Shown here one piece after another: positions 8,840 through 18,289 of a stretch of DNA of 64,000 nt (position 1 is its first letter; every line of letters starts with the position of its first letter). The notes below the pieces were generated by a model. It did no database searches. It had not been told where the DNA came from and saw nothing but the letters and a program-made list of their open reading frames with translations. The DNA lies in contig NZ_JADKSH010000001.1 of NCBI RefSeq assembly GCF_015350795.1, forward strand, positions 744,461 to 808,460, given 5' to 3'. The translations under genes and the position numbers were made by a program. Source of the stretch: Microbacterium sp. VKM Ac-2870. GTDB taxonomy: Bacteria; Actinomycetota; Actinomycetes; Actinomycetales; Microbacteriaceae.

Positions 8840-9300
8840 CTAATCATCCTGCCTTATTGTTAGGGCTTGCGCCGGTTCGTCCGCGGGCTTTACTGCGAAG
8901 ACCGACACTGCGGTGACGCGTACAGATGTCCCGTCTCCCCATGCGACAAAACCGATCGCCGATACCGCGGCATCGGGCGCGGGCGCGTCGTCGCACGCCG
9001 CTCCCGGCTCGAGAGGCACCCAGCGCTCGTGATGCGGCACCACAATCGACGACGCTCGAGCCTCGGGAAGATTGCGCTCTGTGGTGAACCATCGCCCATC
9101 GAGGCGCACGGCGGCCCGACACCGCTCGACTGCCTCCCCAACGCGGTCGTCGCGGTCGAACCGCACCCGGGCCAGCTCGTTCCAGAACAGTCCGGCGAGG
9201 TTCTCGACGAGAACCAGGGTTGGCGGATGCGGAGGCTGGCCCGCGCGCACGAGGCGCGGTGGTTCTGGCCGGGACTCCACCGTGAAGGGCGTCACCCTCT
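8840..9300 (-). CDS. Hypothetical protein, probably the 3' part of a truncated gene
   Basis: A leftward open frame runs from 9727 to 8840, but its upstream half overlaps the polysaccharide-lyase remnant and reads as a shadow. The downstream half (about 9300 to 8840) has ordinary residue composition and segments such as LVLVENLAGLFWNELA and AIGFVAWGDGTSVRVTAVS. It stops 1 bp from the methyltransferase start. I recognise no family. The 5' end may have been lost at the junction near 9.3 kb. Confidence 0.35.
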
Positions 9301-9370
9301 CGTGCGCGTCGCGGGCGCGTCCAAGAACATCCGACCTGCGGTCGATTTCGTCGGGTCGCTTCGCAGCAGC

Positions 9371-10260
9371 TCGGGCCGCTCCGGCGTCGCCGCGCAGCGC
9401 CTCGACGCCGCGAGCAGCACACTGGTGGCGCAGAAGGCTTGGTTCCTCTTCGACGACGAAGTGGTCGCCGTCGGCGCCGGAGTCACAGCGACAGGACAGA
9501 CCGGCACCGGATGGGACGGGAAAACGCGGCACGTCGAGACGGTGATCGACCAGCGAACAGTGTCGCTGGCCAATCAGACTGTCGTCGTCGACGGTGCCGC
9601 CGCCGCGACCACAGTCGGCACACCGCAGAACTTCACCGACCCCGCCTGGGCACATATTTCGGGGCCCACCGGATCCGTCGGCTACACGATGCCGCGGGCC
9701 GCGCCGCTCACGGTACTGCGGGAGCACCGCACTGGACCTGGAACGCCATAAACGTCAACGGGGCCACGGATCATCGATCGGCGGACTTCATCTCACTCGT
9801 CGTCGACCACGGAACCAAACCATCCGTGGCGCGGTACTCCTACGTCGTGCTCCCTGGGGCTACGGCTGCTCAGACACAGAATTGTGCAGCCTCGCCGGAA
9901 GCAGTAGTACCACTCAATACAGCGCAGGTCTTCGCTGCCCGCGACAGCACGATCGGAACACGCAGCATCTTCTGGACTACAGCGGGCGGCTCCGTGCCGG
10001 TCGATAAGACCTTCCTAGTTTCGGACGCTGCGGGCGAAGTGATCACGGAGACCGCAATGGGAACACTCGGGGTGTCATACACCGATCCAACGCAGGCGAG
10101 CACCACACCTGTTCACCTCGAGATCAAGCGCTCAGCCATCGCATCCTCTGCCGTGTCACCCGGCGTGACGATCACGCAACTCTCTCCCACGATCAAGCTC
10201 ACCACCGATCCCACCGCGGTAGCCGGCAGACCCTTCAATGTCACATTCAGCACGCTATGA
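9371..10260 (+). pseudogene. Polysaccharide lyase family 8 (hyaluronate-lyase-like), C-terminal remnant
   Basis: The sequence matches the C-terminal part of PL8 lyases (KAWFLFDDEVVAVGAG, GWDGKTRHVETVIDQRT, WAHISGPTGSVGYTM, then WNAINVNGATD, DFISLVVDHGTKP, RYSYVVLPGATAAQTQN). The N-terminal catalytic domain is missing. A single-base loss at about 9735-9741 moves the frame between LREHRTG and WNAINVNG. The second frame then runs to the stop at 10260. It is a broken fragment of a secreted enzyme that would have degraded glycosaminoglycan-like polymers. Confidence 0.8.
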
Positions 10261-10440
10261 CCATCCGGAGGTGCGGCATCGCCGCTGGGTGGCGCAGCCA
10301 CTCCCTTTACCCCCGAATCGTTGTCTCGGCTCTAGGCATCGGTAAGCTGGAGTCTCGAAATCTGAACGAATCCAGTTCCCGCCAAGACGCCCTGACCACC
10401 ACCTGCGCTCTCGAAGCGCTCTTCCAAAACATGGAACGTA

Positions 10441-11031
10441 ATGACCGACGTCGACCTCACCCCACCAGCACCTCTTGACACCGTGAACTGGCCGCTGTCG
10501 ACAGAGCGCCTTACGCTACGCCGGGTGAGCATGGCGGACGAGAGCTCTATGTGGACGTATCGGGGCCTCGAAGAAGTCAGCAGATGGGGTTTGTGGCACG
10601 CAGCTGATCAAGCCGATTGGCGTTCGCTCCTAAAAGAGCGACTCCGCGATGCTCTGGTCATCGAATTGAACGGACATGTCATCGGGGACCTCATGGTCCA
10701 AGTGAGCGACGCGTGGGGGCAGCGCGAGGTGGCCGCCGCCGCCAGAAATATGCAGGCAGAGCTTGGATGGAGTCTGAATCCGGAATACGGCGGACAGGGG
10801 TTCGCAACAGAAGCCGTCCGGGAAGCACTGCGGATCTGTTTCGAGGACCTGAACCTTCATCGAGTTGTTGCGGAGGCGTTCGCGGCGAATGAGTCTTCTT
10901 GTCGGCTGGCTGAGCGCGTCGGGATGCGCCGCGAACTCTACGGCGTGCGCGATTCCCTTCACCGTGACCTCGGCTGGATAGACGGGGTCGGGTATGCACT
11001 TCTGGCCGATGAGTGGAAGGCCGGACGGTAG
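10441..11031 (+). CDS. GNAT-family N-acetyltransferase (RimJ/RimL-like)
   Basis: 196 residues. The N-terminal TERLTLRRVSMADE is typical of RimJ/RimL-type acetyltransferases. The acetyl-CoA loop region is LNPEYGGQGFATEAVREAL at about 118-136, and the closing NLHRVVAEAFAANESSCR block is also typical. The substrate may be a protein N-terminus or a small amine; it cannot be decided. It is a single gene, followed by a stretch without a clear gene. Confidence 0.88.
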   Translation: MTDVDLTPPAPLDTVNWPLSTERLTLRRVSMADESSMWTYRGLEEVSRWGLWHAADQADWRSLLKERLRDALVIELNGHVIGDLMVQVSDAWGQREVAAAARNMQAELGWSLNPEYGGQGFATEAVREALRICFEDLNLHRVVAEAFAANESSCRLAERVGMRRELYGVRDSLHRDLGWIDGVGYALLADEWKAGR

Positions 11032-11449
11032 ACCGCAAATCAGCAACTGCCATCCGAAGTCGGACGGTAACCCAGCAAGGCATTCAAGACCGGCCCTGGG
11101 TGAGGCCGCTGTCGACGCGCAGCCGCTGCAGAGGCTGCCCGAGATCGGAAACGCCCGTTGCGCGACGAGCCCCGGACCTCGCGCTCGAGGACGCCACCAT
11201 TCAACGGTCGCCCTCGCGGCCCTACGAGCCGCCGTGGCCCGATGCACGGGCCGAGGAGTTCTCCGCTCGGCGGCTCCGTCGCAAGGCTTCGCCACGCGAT
11301 TTGATACAGTCGTCGTCACCTACCGTGTCGGCGCCATCCTGAACGCCCTCATCACATCAACCGCATATTTGGGAGACGCGCCCTCGCGCAGCCGTGAGCA
11401 CTGGAAGGCGGGATGCCCTCTGCGGAGATACCAGGGAGCACCACTCTGC
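11032..11449. other. Intergenic stretch without a recognisable gene
   Basis: This lies between the acetyltransferase and the convergent TetR gene. Open frames crossing it have no family resemblance and look like chance reading of GC-rich DNA. No strong hairpin with a T run was seen. Confidence 0.4.
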
Positions 11450-12046
11450 CTAGAAACGTGTACGGAGGTGCCGATCGATCGAATGTTCGGAACAGATCGA
11501 CTCGACAAAGCTCTCATGAACCTGGTTGAGCCACTCAGGATCTCCGCCTGAGACAAGATCAAGCTGAAGACCACGCCAGACGGCCACGATGCGACGCGCG
11601 ACGAGGCGAGCCTCGTCCTTGGCGAGTTGCTCTGCAAGGGCCGCCGCAACCGTCTCAGCCCAGTCTTCGTTGAAATGCCGTAGCAGCTCCGAATTGCTGT
11701 GCGGCTTGCGGCTCGTCTGTATGACCGATTCGATGAGCAATCGGATGAAGGGAAGATTCTCCGGCTGGGACAGTTCTCTCCACGTGCCCAAGAGCCGTTC
11801 CTCGATCGGAAGGCCAGTCTCTGCCATTCGCTCGTCTAGGTTCTTGATCAGCGGGTAGCGCAGGAGCGCGGCGTCAAGCGCTTCCCCTACTAGTTGATCT
11901 TTGCTTTCGAAGTAGTACAGCAACATGCGATTGTTGGAGCCCGCGGCCGCCGCCAGATCGCGAAGCGTTGGAGAGGTGCTTCCTTCAGCCAGAATGTGAT
12001 TCACCACGGCTTCGAGTAGCACCGATCTCGGACTGTCGTGGCTCAC
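11450..12046 (-). CDS. TetR/AcrR-family regulator of the nucleoside locus
   Basis: 198 residues. The N-terminal helix-turn-helix (about 9-55) shows the TetR pattern SPTLRDLAAAAGSNNRMLLYYFESKDQL. The rest is a helical ligand domain. It starts with an ATGA overlap on the amidohydrolase stop, so both are transcribed leftward together. The divergent promoter 1.3 kb upstream holds two palindromes with TGAACCA half-sites, which are the likely operators. It would sense a nucleoside, base or sugar handled by the pathway. Confidence 0.88.
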   Translation of the reverse strand: MSHDSPRSVLLEAVVNHILAEGSTSPTLRDLAAAAGSNNRMLLYYFESKDQLVGEALDAALLRYPLIKNLDERMAETGLPIEERLLGTWRELSQPENLPFIRLLIESVIQTSRKPHSNSELLRHFNEDWAETVAAALAEQLAKDEARLVARRIVAVWRGLQLDLVSGGDPEWLNQVHESFVESICSEHSIDRHLRTRF

Positions 12047-13296
12047 TGCTCCATCCTCTCGCCTTCCAGCACCAGCTCTCCATCGAACACGCGGATACGA
12101 CCGTCGGCAATGACGTGACGCACGTCGGAGGGGCGTCCCGCGTAGACCAGGCTCGCCAGGAGATTACGCGAACTCTCGAGATGCGGGCCGGTGATCCTCA
12201 CCGCTTGGAGGTGAGCTGGCGCGCCAACGGCGAGTGTGCCGGCGTCTGGTCGCCCGATGGCTCGCTGTCCGCCTACAGTAGCCATCCTGAGAGCTTCACG
12301 TGCCGATACGGCCTGGGGGTCGTGACTCCAGCCCTTGTGTACATTCGCAACGAGCCTCACCGCAGACCAGACGTCCAGGGCAGGGCTGCTGACCGTGCCG
12401 TCTGTTCCAATAGCGACGTTTACGCCCGCAGCGAGCATGGCTGGTACGGGAGCCACTCCGCAGCCGAGCTTCAGGTTCGACCATGGGCAGTGCGCGACCG
12501 AGGTTCCAGTGTCGGCAAGTCGCTGAATCTCCGCCGCGTTTACGGAGACGGCATGGGCGACAACGGTGCGAGGACCGAGCAAGCCTGCCCGCTCGAGAAC
12601 CTCGATCGGGCGGGCCCCGTGAAGCTGCGTCACCTGTGCGACTTCCTCGTCACTCTCACTCGCGTGTACATGAATTCTAGCCTGGAGCTCCGCAGCGAGT
12701 TCGCCTATCAGGCACATCTCTTCGAAAGAGAGGCCGTACGCGGAGTGCGGCGCCAGGAGCCTCCGTTCTAGAGGCAGACTCTCCAGTTGTCGCCGCGATT
12801 CAATCAGCCACTGATCGAAATCTCGAGCGTCGGGGGATGCAAATCGCGAGTATGTCGGCCCGGTTAGCGCCGCGAGCCCCACGCTGGAAGCGCCAAGAGC
12901 CACCTCTTGGTCGAAGGGATACATGTCGAGGGCAGCCGTCGTTCCACCGAGAATGCTCTCGATCGCGGCCGAGCGTGCCGCACCTTCTACCCGAGCCCTC
13001 GTCAGCTCTTCCTGCTCCGCCCCTGTTGTTCGAGAGATGAACTCATCGAGTGTTACGTCGTCGGCCAGTCCACGGAATCGGGACATCGGAAGGTGAGTGT
13101 GTGCATTGACGAACGAGGGGAGCACCGCGGTGTGGGCGGCATCGATCGTCTGCCGGGGGTCATGCTCACCAAGCTCGGACGAGCGACCGAGCCACGCGAT
13201 ACGTCCGTCGCGGATGCCGACAGCACCATCGACGATTACGTCAAAATCCGCGCCGACAAGCAGGCTAGCGCCAGTGATGGCTAGGTCAAACTCCAT
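12043..13296 (-). CDS. Amidohydrolase of the TrzN/MtaD/guanine-deaminase group
   Basis: 417 residues. Metal ligands are visible: NAHTHLPMS (HxH) at about 63-71, HVHASESDEE, VAHAVSVNAAE and the Asp in GTDGTVSSP. These mark a mononuclear-metal deaminase/chlorohydrolase acting on purines, triazines or nucleosides such as methylthioadenosine and S-adenosylhomocysteine. The ATG at 13296 is chosen because GAGGAG lies 7 bp upstream; a longer frame extends into the promoter. It is transcribed divergently from the nucleoside importer and coupled to tetR, so deamination of an imported adenine nucleoside or base is plausible. Confidence 0.88.
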   Translation of the reverse strand: MEFDLAITGASLLVGADFDVIVDGAVGIRDGRIAWLGRSSELGEHDPRQTIDAAHTAVLPSFVNAHTHLPMSRFRGLADDVTLDEFISRTTGAEQEELTRARVEGAARSAAIESILGGTTAALDMYPFDQEVALGASSVGLAALTGPTYSRFASPDARDFDQWLIESRRQLESLPLERRLLAPHSAYGLSFEEMCLIGELAAELQARIHVHASESDEEVAQVTQLHGARPIEVLERAGLLGPRTVVAHAVSVNAAEIQRLADTGTSVAHCPWSNLKLGCGVAPVPAMLAAGVNVAIGTDGTVSSPALDVWSAVRLVANVHKGWSHDPQAVSAREALRMATVGGQRAIGRPDAGTLAVGAPAHLQAVRITGPHLESSRNLLASLVYAGRPSDVRHVIADGRIRVFDGELVLEGERMEQ

Positions 13297-13329
13297 GTGA
13301 TTTCTCCTCGATCTTGCGTGAACCTTCAT

Positions 13330-13372
13330 TGAACCATATGATTCATTCCTTAGATGAACCATCTGGTTCATC
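13330..13372. promoter_or_regulatory. Two TetR-like operators in the divergent promoter
   Basis: A strong site is GATGAACCA-TC-TGGTTCATC at 13353-13372 with perfect 9-base arms. A weaker site, TGAACCATATGATTCA, lies at 13330-13345 and is palindromic apart from one mismatched pair. Both share the TGAACCA half-site. They lie between the amidohydrolase start (13296) and the BMP lipoprotein start (13412), so one regulator could control both directions. Confidence 0.75.
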
Positions 13373-13411
13373 TCGCCAGCGGAGTCCACTCCGAGAGAGA
13401 GAAGGTTCGTA

Positions 13412-14458
13412 ATGAAGCGTCCCAAGTACGCCGTCTTGGCGGCGATGGTCGTCGGGTCTGTGGTTGCGTTGACAGCCTGTTCAGGTGGGCCCGCAGCGGA
13501 TGCCGGAAAGGGTCCCGTTGTGGGCCTCGCCTACGACATCGGAGGTCGGGGGGATCAGTCGTTCAACGATGCTGCGGCGCGAGGCCTCGACGAGATCGTG
13601 GCCTCGATCCCCGGCGCCAAGGCGCAGGAGCTCGAAGCCTCGTCAGGAGAGTCGGATCAGGCCAAAGAGCAGCGGCTGCGTTTGCTTGCGCAATCCGGCG
13701 CCGATCCAGTCATTGCGGTCGGTTTCGCCTACGCGACTCCGCTGACGACAGTGGCCGCAGAGTTTCCCGACACGCACTTCGCGATTGTTGATTCGACCGA
13801 TGCGAAGGGCGACAACGTGGCCAATCTGGTCTTCGCCGAGGAGCAGGGTTCTTACCTGGTCGGAGTTGCAGCTGCCCTGAAATCAACAACGCAGACCGTG
13901 GGCTTCATCGGTGGCGCTGACACGCCACTGATCAAGAAGTTCCTCGCTGGTTACCAGGCCGGGGTCGAATCGATCGACCCTGGCACAGATGTGCTCGTTC
14001 AGTATCTGAGCCAGGCGCCGGACTTCTCGGGCTTCTCGTCACCAGATAAGGCGGTTGTTGCTACGGCAGGAATGGCCGACCGGGGTGCTGACATCATCTA
14101 CGCCGCAGCGGGCGGGTCAGGGACCGGTGTTTTCAACGCCGCGGCTGAACAAGGCATCCTGGCGATCGGCGTGGATTCGGACCAGTACCAGCAGACGGCT
14201 CTGGCCGGCGTAAAGGACGTAATCCTCACGTCCATGGTTAAGCATGTTGACACGGCAATCGTCGACTTCGTCACTTCAGTCCGCGACGGATCTTTCCAGT
14301 CCGGACCGCAGGTCTACGACCTTGCCCGAGGCGGCGTCGACTACGCAACGAGCGGCGGCAGGCTCGATGACATCCGCGAACAGCTCGAAACCGCGAAGCA
14401 GGCCATCATCTCAGGGCAGATCGTGGTGCCGACCGACCCGACGGCGACAGCACAGTGA
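13412..14458 (+). CDS. BMP-family nucleoside-binding lipoprotein
   Basis: 348 residues. Signal peptide with lipobox LTAC (Cys23). The body matches the basic membrane protein (BMP/PnrA/Med) family, which binds purine nucleosides: GLAYDIGGRGDQSFNDAA near the N-terminus, DPVIAVGFAYATPLTTVA, VGFIGGADTPLIKKF and IIYAAAGGSGTGVF. It is the binding subunit of the ABC importer encoded by the next three genes. Its stop overlaps the ATPase start (GTGA). It is the first gene of the rightward operon, directly downstream of the TetR operators. Confidence 0.93.
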   Translation: MKRPKYAVLAAMVVGSVVALTACSGGPAADAGKGPVVGLAYDIGGRGDQSFNDAAARGLDEIVASIPGAKAQELEASSGESDQAKEQRLRLLAQSGADPVIAVGFAYATPLTTVAAEFPDTHFAIVDSTDAKGDNVANLVFAEEQGSYLVGVAAALKSTTQTVGFIGGADTPLIKKFLAGYQAGVESIDPGTDVLVQYLSQAPDFSGFSSPDKAVVATAGMADRGADIIYAAAGGSGTGVFNAAAEQGILAIGVDSDQYQQTALAGVKDVILTSMVKHVDTAIVDFVTSVRDGSFQSGPQVYDLARGGVDYATSGGRLDDIREQLETAKQAIISGQIVVPTDPTATAQ

Positions 14459-15993
14459 TCACCGTCGACAAAGAACCCTATGCCCTCGAGGCTGTGGACC
14501 TAAGAAAGTCCTTCACCGGAGTTGTGGCGAACGAACGCGTCAGCCTTCGACTCCGACCAGGGAGCATTCACGCCGTGATGGGTGAAAACGGTGCAGGAAA
14601 ATCCACGCTGATGAACCTGCTGTATGGAGCGCTCTCTCCAGACGCCGGACGACTTCTCGTGCAGGGGACCGAAGTTACGTTCCACTCGCCTCGGGATGCG
14701 ATCTCGGCAGGCATCGGCATGGTTCACCAGCACTTCGCCCTGGCCGACAATCTGACGGTTCTCGAGAACCTAATTCTTGGCGATGAACCACGCAGGCTTG
14801 GCGCTATCCAGCTTGACGTCGCGCGTGCCCGTGCGGAAGCCACCTGTGACGAGGTGGGGATCAGTTTGGATCTCGACGCGAGAGTTGGAGACCTGAACGT
14901 CGCCGACCGACAAAGAGTTGAGATTGTAAAAGCGCTCGGGCGGGGCGCACGGATTCTGATCCTCGACGAACCAACCGCCGTGCTCGTGCCGTCCGAGGTC
15001 GATCGGCTCTTCTCCAGCCTCCGAAAACTCGTCAAGGCCGGACTGGCAATCCTCTTCATCTCGCACAAGCTCGATGAGGTGCTAGGAGTCGCGGATGAGA
15101 TCACAGTCATCCGACGGGGCGTGAGCGTGGCCGAGTCGATACCTCGCGAGAAGGCAGATCGGTCTTCTCTGGCGACGCTCATGGTCGGGCAATCAATCGG
15201 TGAAATCGGTATTCGTCGGCGCGGCAGGACCATGTCGGAGGTGCCCCACGCTCTCGAGGTGTGCTCCGTCAGTCTTCCCGCTTCCGCCACCGCCTCCTCG
15301 CTCAGCGGTATCGAGATTCGGGTCGCCGCAGGAGAAATTGTCGGCGTTGCCGGAATCGAAGGCAATGGGCAGACCGAACTCATCGACGTGATCTGTGGTC
15401 TGCGGCGAGACGGCACCGGAAGAGTCCGTGTCGATGGTGTCACCGTAAACCGACTAGGCCCGACCGCCCGACGTCGCTCTGGCCTCGCCATCATTCCAGA
15501 GGACCGGCATCGGCAAGGACTGCTCCTTGGAGCTCCGCTCTGGGAGAACCGCATTCTGGGTTGGCAGTCGTTCGCCCCGAACAGTCGCCACGGATTTATT
15601 GACCGTTCAGCGGCGAAAGCGGACACGCGTCGGCTGCTGGCAAAACACGACGTGCGCGCGGGCGATGTTGACGTTCGTGCCGCCGCTCTTTCCGGAGGTA
15701 ATCAACAGAAGCTCATCGTCGGGCGCGAACTGGCCTCGGAGCCACGCGCCCTCGTGGCAGCACATCCGACTCGTGGAGTCGATATTGCCGCTCAGCATGC
15801 CATCTGGAGCGAACTCATCGCACACACCGAACGCGGAATGGGCACGCTTCTGATCTCCGCTGATCTAGACGAACTCCTCTACCTCTCCGACCGAATAATC
15901 GTCCTCTTCGAAGGACGCATCGTCGCCGAGATGGAGCCGAGTTCGGCTGATGCTGTGTCCCTTGGTCTCGCAATGACAGGAGCCGCAGCGTGA
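14455..15993 (+). CDS. Nucleoside ABC transporter ATP-binding protein (two ABC domains)
   Basis: 512 residues with two ABC cassettes, as in YufO/NupA-type and sugar importers. Domain 1 has Walker A GENGAGKSTL, the degenerate signature LNVADRQRVEIVKAL and Walker B LILDEPTAVL. Domain 2 has a degenerate Walker A (GIEGNGQTEL) and a signature LSGGNQQKL, the usual asymmetry in this family. The GTG start overlaps the BMP stop by 4 bp. It energises uptake through the two permeases downstream. Confidence 0.93.
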   Translation: MITVDKEPYALEAVDLRKSFTGVVANERVSLRLRPGSIHAVMGENGAGKSTLMNLLYGALSPDAGRLLVQGTEVTFHSPRDAISAGIGMVHQHFALADNLTVLENLILGDEPRRLGAIQLDVARARAEATCDEVGISLDLDARVGDLNVADRQRVEIVKALGRGARILILDEPTAVLVPSEVDRLFSSLRKLVKAGLAILFISHKLDEVLGVADEITVIRRGVSVAESIPREKADRSSLATLMVGQSIGEIGIRRRGRTMSEVPHALEVCSVSLPASATASSLSGIEIRVAAGEIVGVAGIEGNGQTELIDVICGLRRDGTGRVRVDGVTVNRLGPTARRRSGLAIIPEDRHRQGLLLGAPLWENRILGWQSFAPNSRHGFIDRSAAKADTRRLLAKHDVRAGDVDVRAAALSGGNQQKLIVGRELASEPRALVAAHPTRGVDIAAQHAIWSELIAHTERGMGTLLISADLDELLYLSDRIIVLFEGRIVAEMEPSSADAVSLGLAMTGAAA

Positions 15994-17078
15994 GCGTCAC
16001 CTTCTCGGCCCGTCTTCTCATGCTACTCGCCCCCGTTATCGCTGTCGCGTTCGCCGCTTGCTGTGCGGCCGGGATCCTCCTATTAATCGGCGCGTCGCCG
16101 ATCGACGCGCTGCAGGCCATGTTGACGAATGCCCTGAGTCCCACGAGCAGCGGAATCATCGTCAACGCGACCGCTACCTACTATCTAGCAGCCGTAGCCG
16201 CAGCTGTCGCTTTCCGGATCGGACTTTTCAATATCGGCACGGAAGGCCAGTACAAAATCGCGGCCTTTATTGCCGGCGCCGTCGGCGGATTGGGAATCTT
16301 GCCCGGCATTGCGAACGACGTGCTAATCATCGCCGTCGCCATCCTCGTAGGGGCCGCTTGGGCCGGAATCGCCGCGGTTCTGAGAGTGTGGCGTGGTGTC
16401 AGCGAGGTGATCTCGACAATCGCGCTTAACTTTGTAGCCCTGGGACTGATCTCCTATTTGCTCTTGCCCACAGTGCTCGGCACTGAGTCGAATGGCAGCA
16501 TTGGGACCAAACCAATTGCGCCAGAGTCTTTGCTACCAGGGTGGACGCTGGCAGCCCAGGGAGCAAGCGTCTGGGGACTGGTTCCACTGGCTGTGGTGAT
16601 CGGCATTGCCTTCGCGATTCTGATGGAGCGAAGTGTGCTCGGCTTCGAATTCCGGGCCACCGGGATGTCTGCGACCGCTGCTACCTTCGCAGGGGCCTCC
16701 AGTAAACGGATGATCATAACGTCGATGCTCATTTCCGGCGGCGTAGCGGGTCTCATCGGCATCCCGACGCTGCTCGGCACCACGGGCAGCTATACCTTGA
16801 GTTTCCCCACCGGACTGGGATTCATCGGCGTCGCTGTCGCTCTTCTGGGGCGAAACCGCGCCGGAGGCATGGTAGTGGCGGCCCTTCTCTTCGCGTTCCT
16901 TGACAACTCTTCAAACGTTCTCCAGCTCCAAGGGGTCAACGCAGAGATCGTCAGGATCATGGAGGGCATCATCGTGCTCGCAGTTCTTGTTGCCACCCGC
17001 ATTGCTCGCCGGCTAGCTCTTGCCGCTCAAACACGCGCCGTTCGGGCCGCCTCCGGCCCCCTGGAGGTAGTCAAATGA
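15990..17078 (+). CDS. Nucleoside ABC transporter permease 1 (BPD_transp_2 family)
   Basis: 362 residues, about 8-10 hydrophobic segments, with the family block RIGLFNIGTEGQYKIAAF near residue 75 and GVSEVISTIALNFVAL near 135. It pairs with the second permease to form the channel. ATGA-type overlaps on both sides show translational coupling. It resembles YufP/NupB, which take up guanosine and related nucleosides. Confidence 0.92.
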   Translation: MSVTFSARLLMLLAPVIAVAFAACCAAGILLLIGASPIDALQAMLTNALSPTSSGIIVNATATYYLAAVAAAVAFRIGLFNIGTEGQYKIAAFIAGAVGGLGILPGIANDVLIIAVAILVGAAWAGIAAVLRVWRGVSEVISTIALNFVALGLISYLLLPTVLGTESNGSIGTKPIAPESLLPGWTLAAQGASVWGLVPLAVVIGIAFAILMERSVLGFEFRATGMSATAATFAGASSKRMIITSMLISGGVAGLIGIPTLLGTTGSYTLSFPTGLGFIGVAVALLGRNRAGGMVVAALLFAFLDNSSNVLQLQGVNAEIVRIMEGIIVLAVLVATRIARRLALAAQTRAVRAASGPLEVVK

Positions 17079-18289
17079 TGAGAACGTTAAGTCCACGCTG
17101 GATCGTGGCTGTACTGACAGCCTCCGCGGCCGCCGCCGGGTTGATTATCGTGCAGATTATTCCTGCTGGCCATGAACTCACCGCGCCGGGCAATGTCCAG
17201 GCGACGCTCATTTTGGGAAGCCCCATTCTCCTGGCCGGTCTCGGCGCGTTGTGGGCCGAGCGTAGCGGGATCGTCAACATCGGGCTCGAGGGCATGATGA
17301 CTCTCGGGACCTGGGGGGCGGCGTTCGGCGCGCTCATGTCAGGAAGCCCGATTGTGGGACTCCTCTTCGGCTTTGTGCTCGGCGCCCTGGGCGGTCTGTT
17401 GCACGCCGTAATGACGGTGACCTTCGAAATCGATCACATCGTCTCAGGTGTTGCGATAAACCTGCTTGCTCCCGGACTTGTGAAATTTCTGTCTTCGATC
17501 ACTTTCGCCACTATGTCCGGAGGTGGAGCGACCCAATCTCCACCGGTCCCACTCTTGCCCCTTATCCAATTGCCGATCTCCGACGTATTCGGCGGACTCG
17601 CGGAGAGCGGGTGGCCAGTACTGGCGCCTTTGGCCGATCTGTTGATCGGCGCGTTCGGTGAGATTTCCAGCGGTGTGCTCCTAACGGCGGCCGTGTTTGT
17701 ACTCACGGTGACCGTGCTCTGGCGGACGCCCTTTGGCCTCCGCCTGCGATTCTCCGGCGAGAGTCCCGCTGCGGCACTAGCAGTTGGACTACGAGTCCGC
17801 GCGCTCCGCTACGGGGCAGTGATTGTCTCCGGCGGCTTAGCCGGGCTCGGTGGGGCGATTCTGGTTCTGGTCAGTACGGGTCTCTATAGAGATGGTCAGA
17901 CGGCCGGACGAGGCTACCTCGGATTGGCTGCCATGGTCTTCGGAAACTGGCTCCCCGGTGGCACCGCAATCGGCTCCTACCTCTTCGGGTTCACCGATGC
18001 CCTTCAACTCCGAGGTGGAGGTGAGGCTATCCGAGCGCTCCTCTTCATCGTCGCAATTGGTCTGGCACTGCTTACAATCGTCCGCGCACGCAAAGTCGGT
18101 CTCGTCGCAACGGCAGGACTCGCCGTGGCGGCAGCAAGCCTCGCAGCAGTTGGCATTCTCCTTCCAGCCGTTCCAGCGCAACTGGCATACGTCGCGCCAT
18201 ACGTGACGGTGCTCGTAGCCCTAGTCATCGCAAGTCAACGGGTCCGACCTCCGCAAGCGGTCGGTAAACACCTCGGAGACCTCGAATGA
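17075..18289 (+). CDS. Nucleoside ABC transporter permease 2 (BPD_transp_2 family)
   Basis: 404 residues, polytopic. The family signature AERSGIVNIGLEGMMTLG is at about 66-83, and FEIDHIVSGVAINLLAPG follows. This is the YufQ/NupC-type partner of the preceding permease. It ends with an ATGA overlap on the nucleoside hydrolase start, so import and hydrolysis of the nucleoside are tied together in expression. Confidence 0.92.
   Translation: MMRTLSPRWIVAVLTASAAAAGLIIVQIIPAGHELTAPGNVQATLILGSPILLAGLGALWAERSGIVNIGLEGMMTLGTWGAAFGALMSGSPIVGLLFGFVLGALGGLLHAVMTVTFEIDHIVSGVAINLLAPGLVKFLSSITFATMSGGGATQSPPVPLLPLIQLPISDVFGGLAESGWPVLAPLADLLIGAFGEISSGVLLTAAVFVLTVTVLWRTPFGLRLRFSGESPAAALAVGLRVRALRYGAVIVSGGLAGLGGAILVLVSTGLYRDGQTAGRGYLGLAAMVFGNWLPGGTAIGSYLFGFTDALQLRGGGEAIRALLFIVAIGLALLTIVRARKVGLVATAGLAVAAASLAAVGILLPAVPAQLAYVAPYVTVLVALVIASQRVRPPQAVGKHLGDLE

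Noticed and set aside
8867..9370. Rightward open frame joined to the PL8 remnant
   Set aside because: The part before about 9370 has no PL8 similarity and is rich in Arg/His/Pro as a shadow frame; the leftward strand reads better there.
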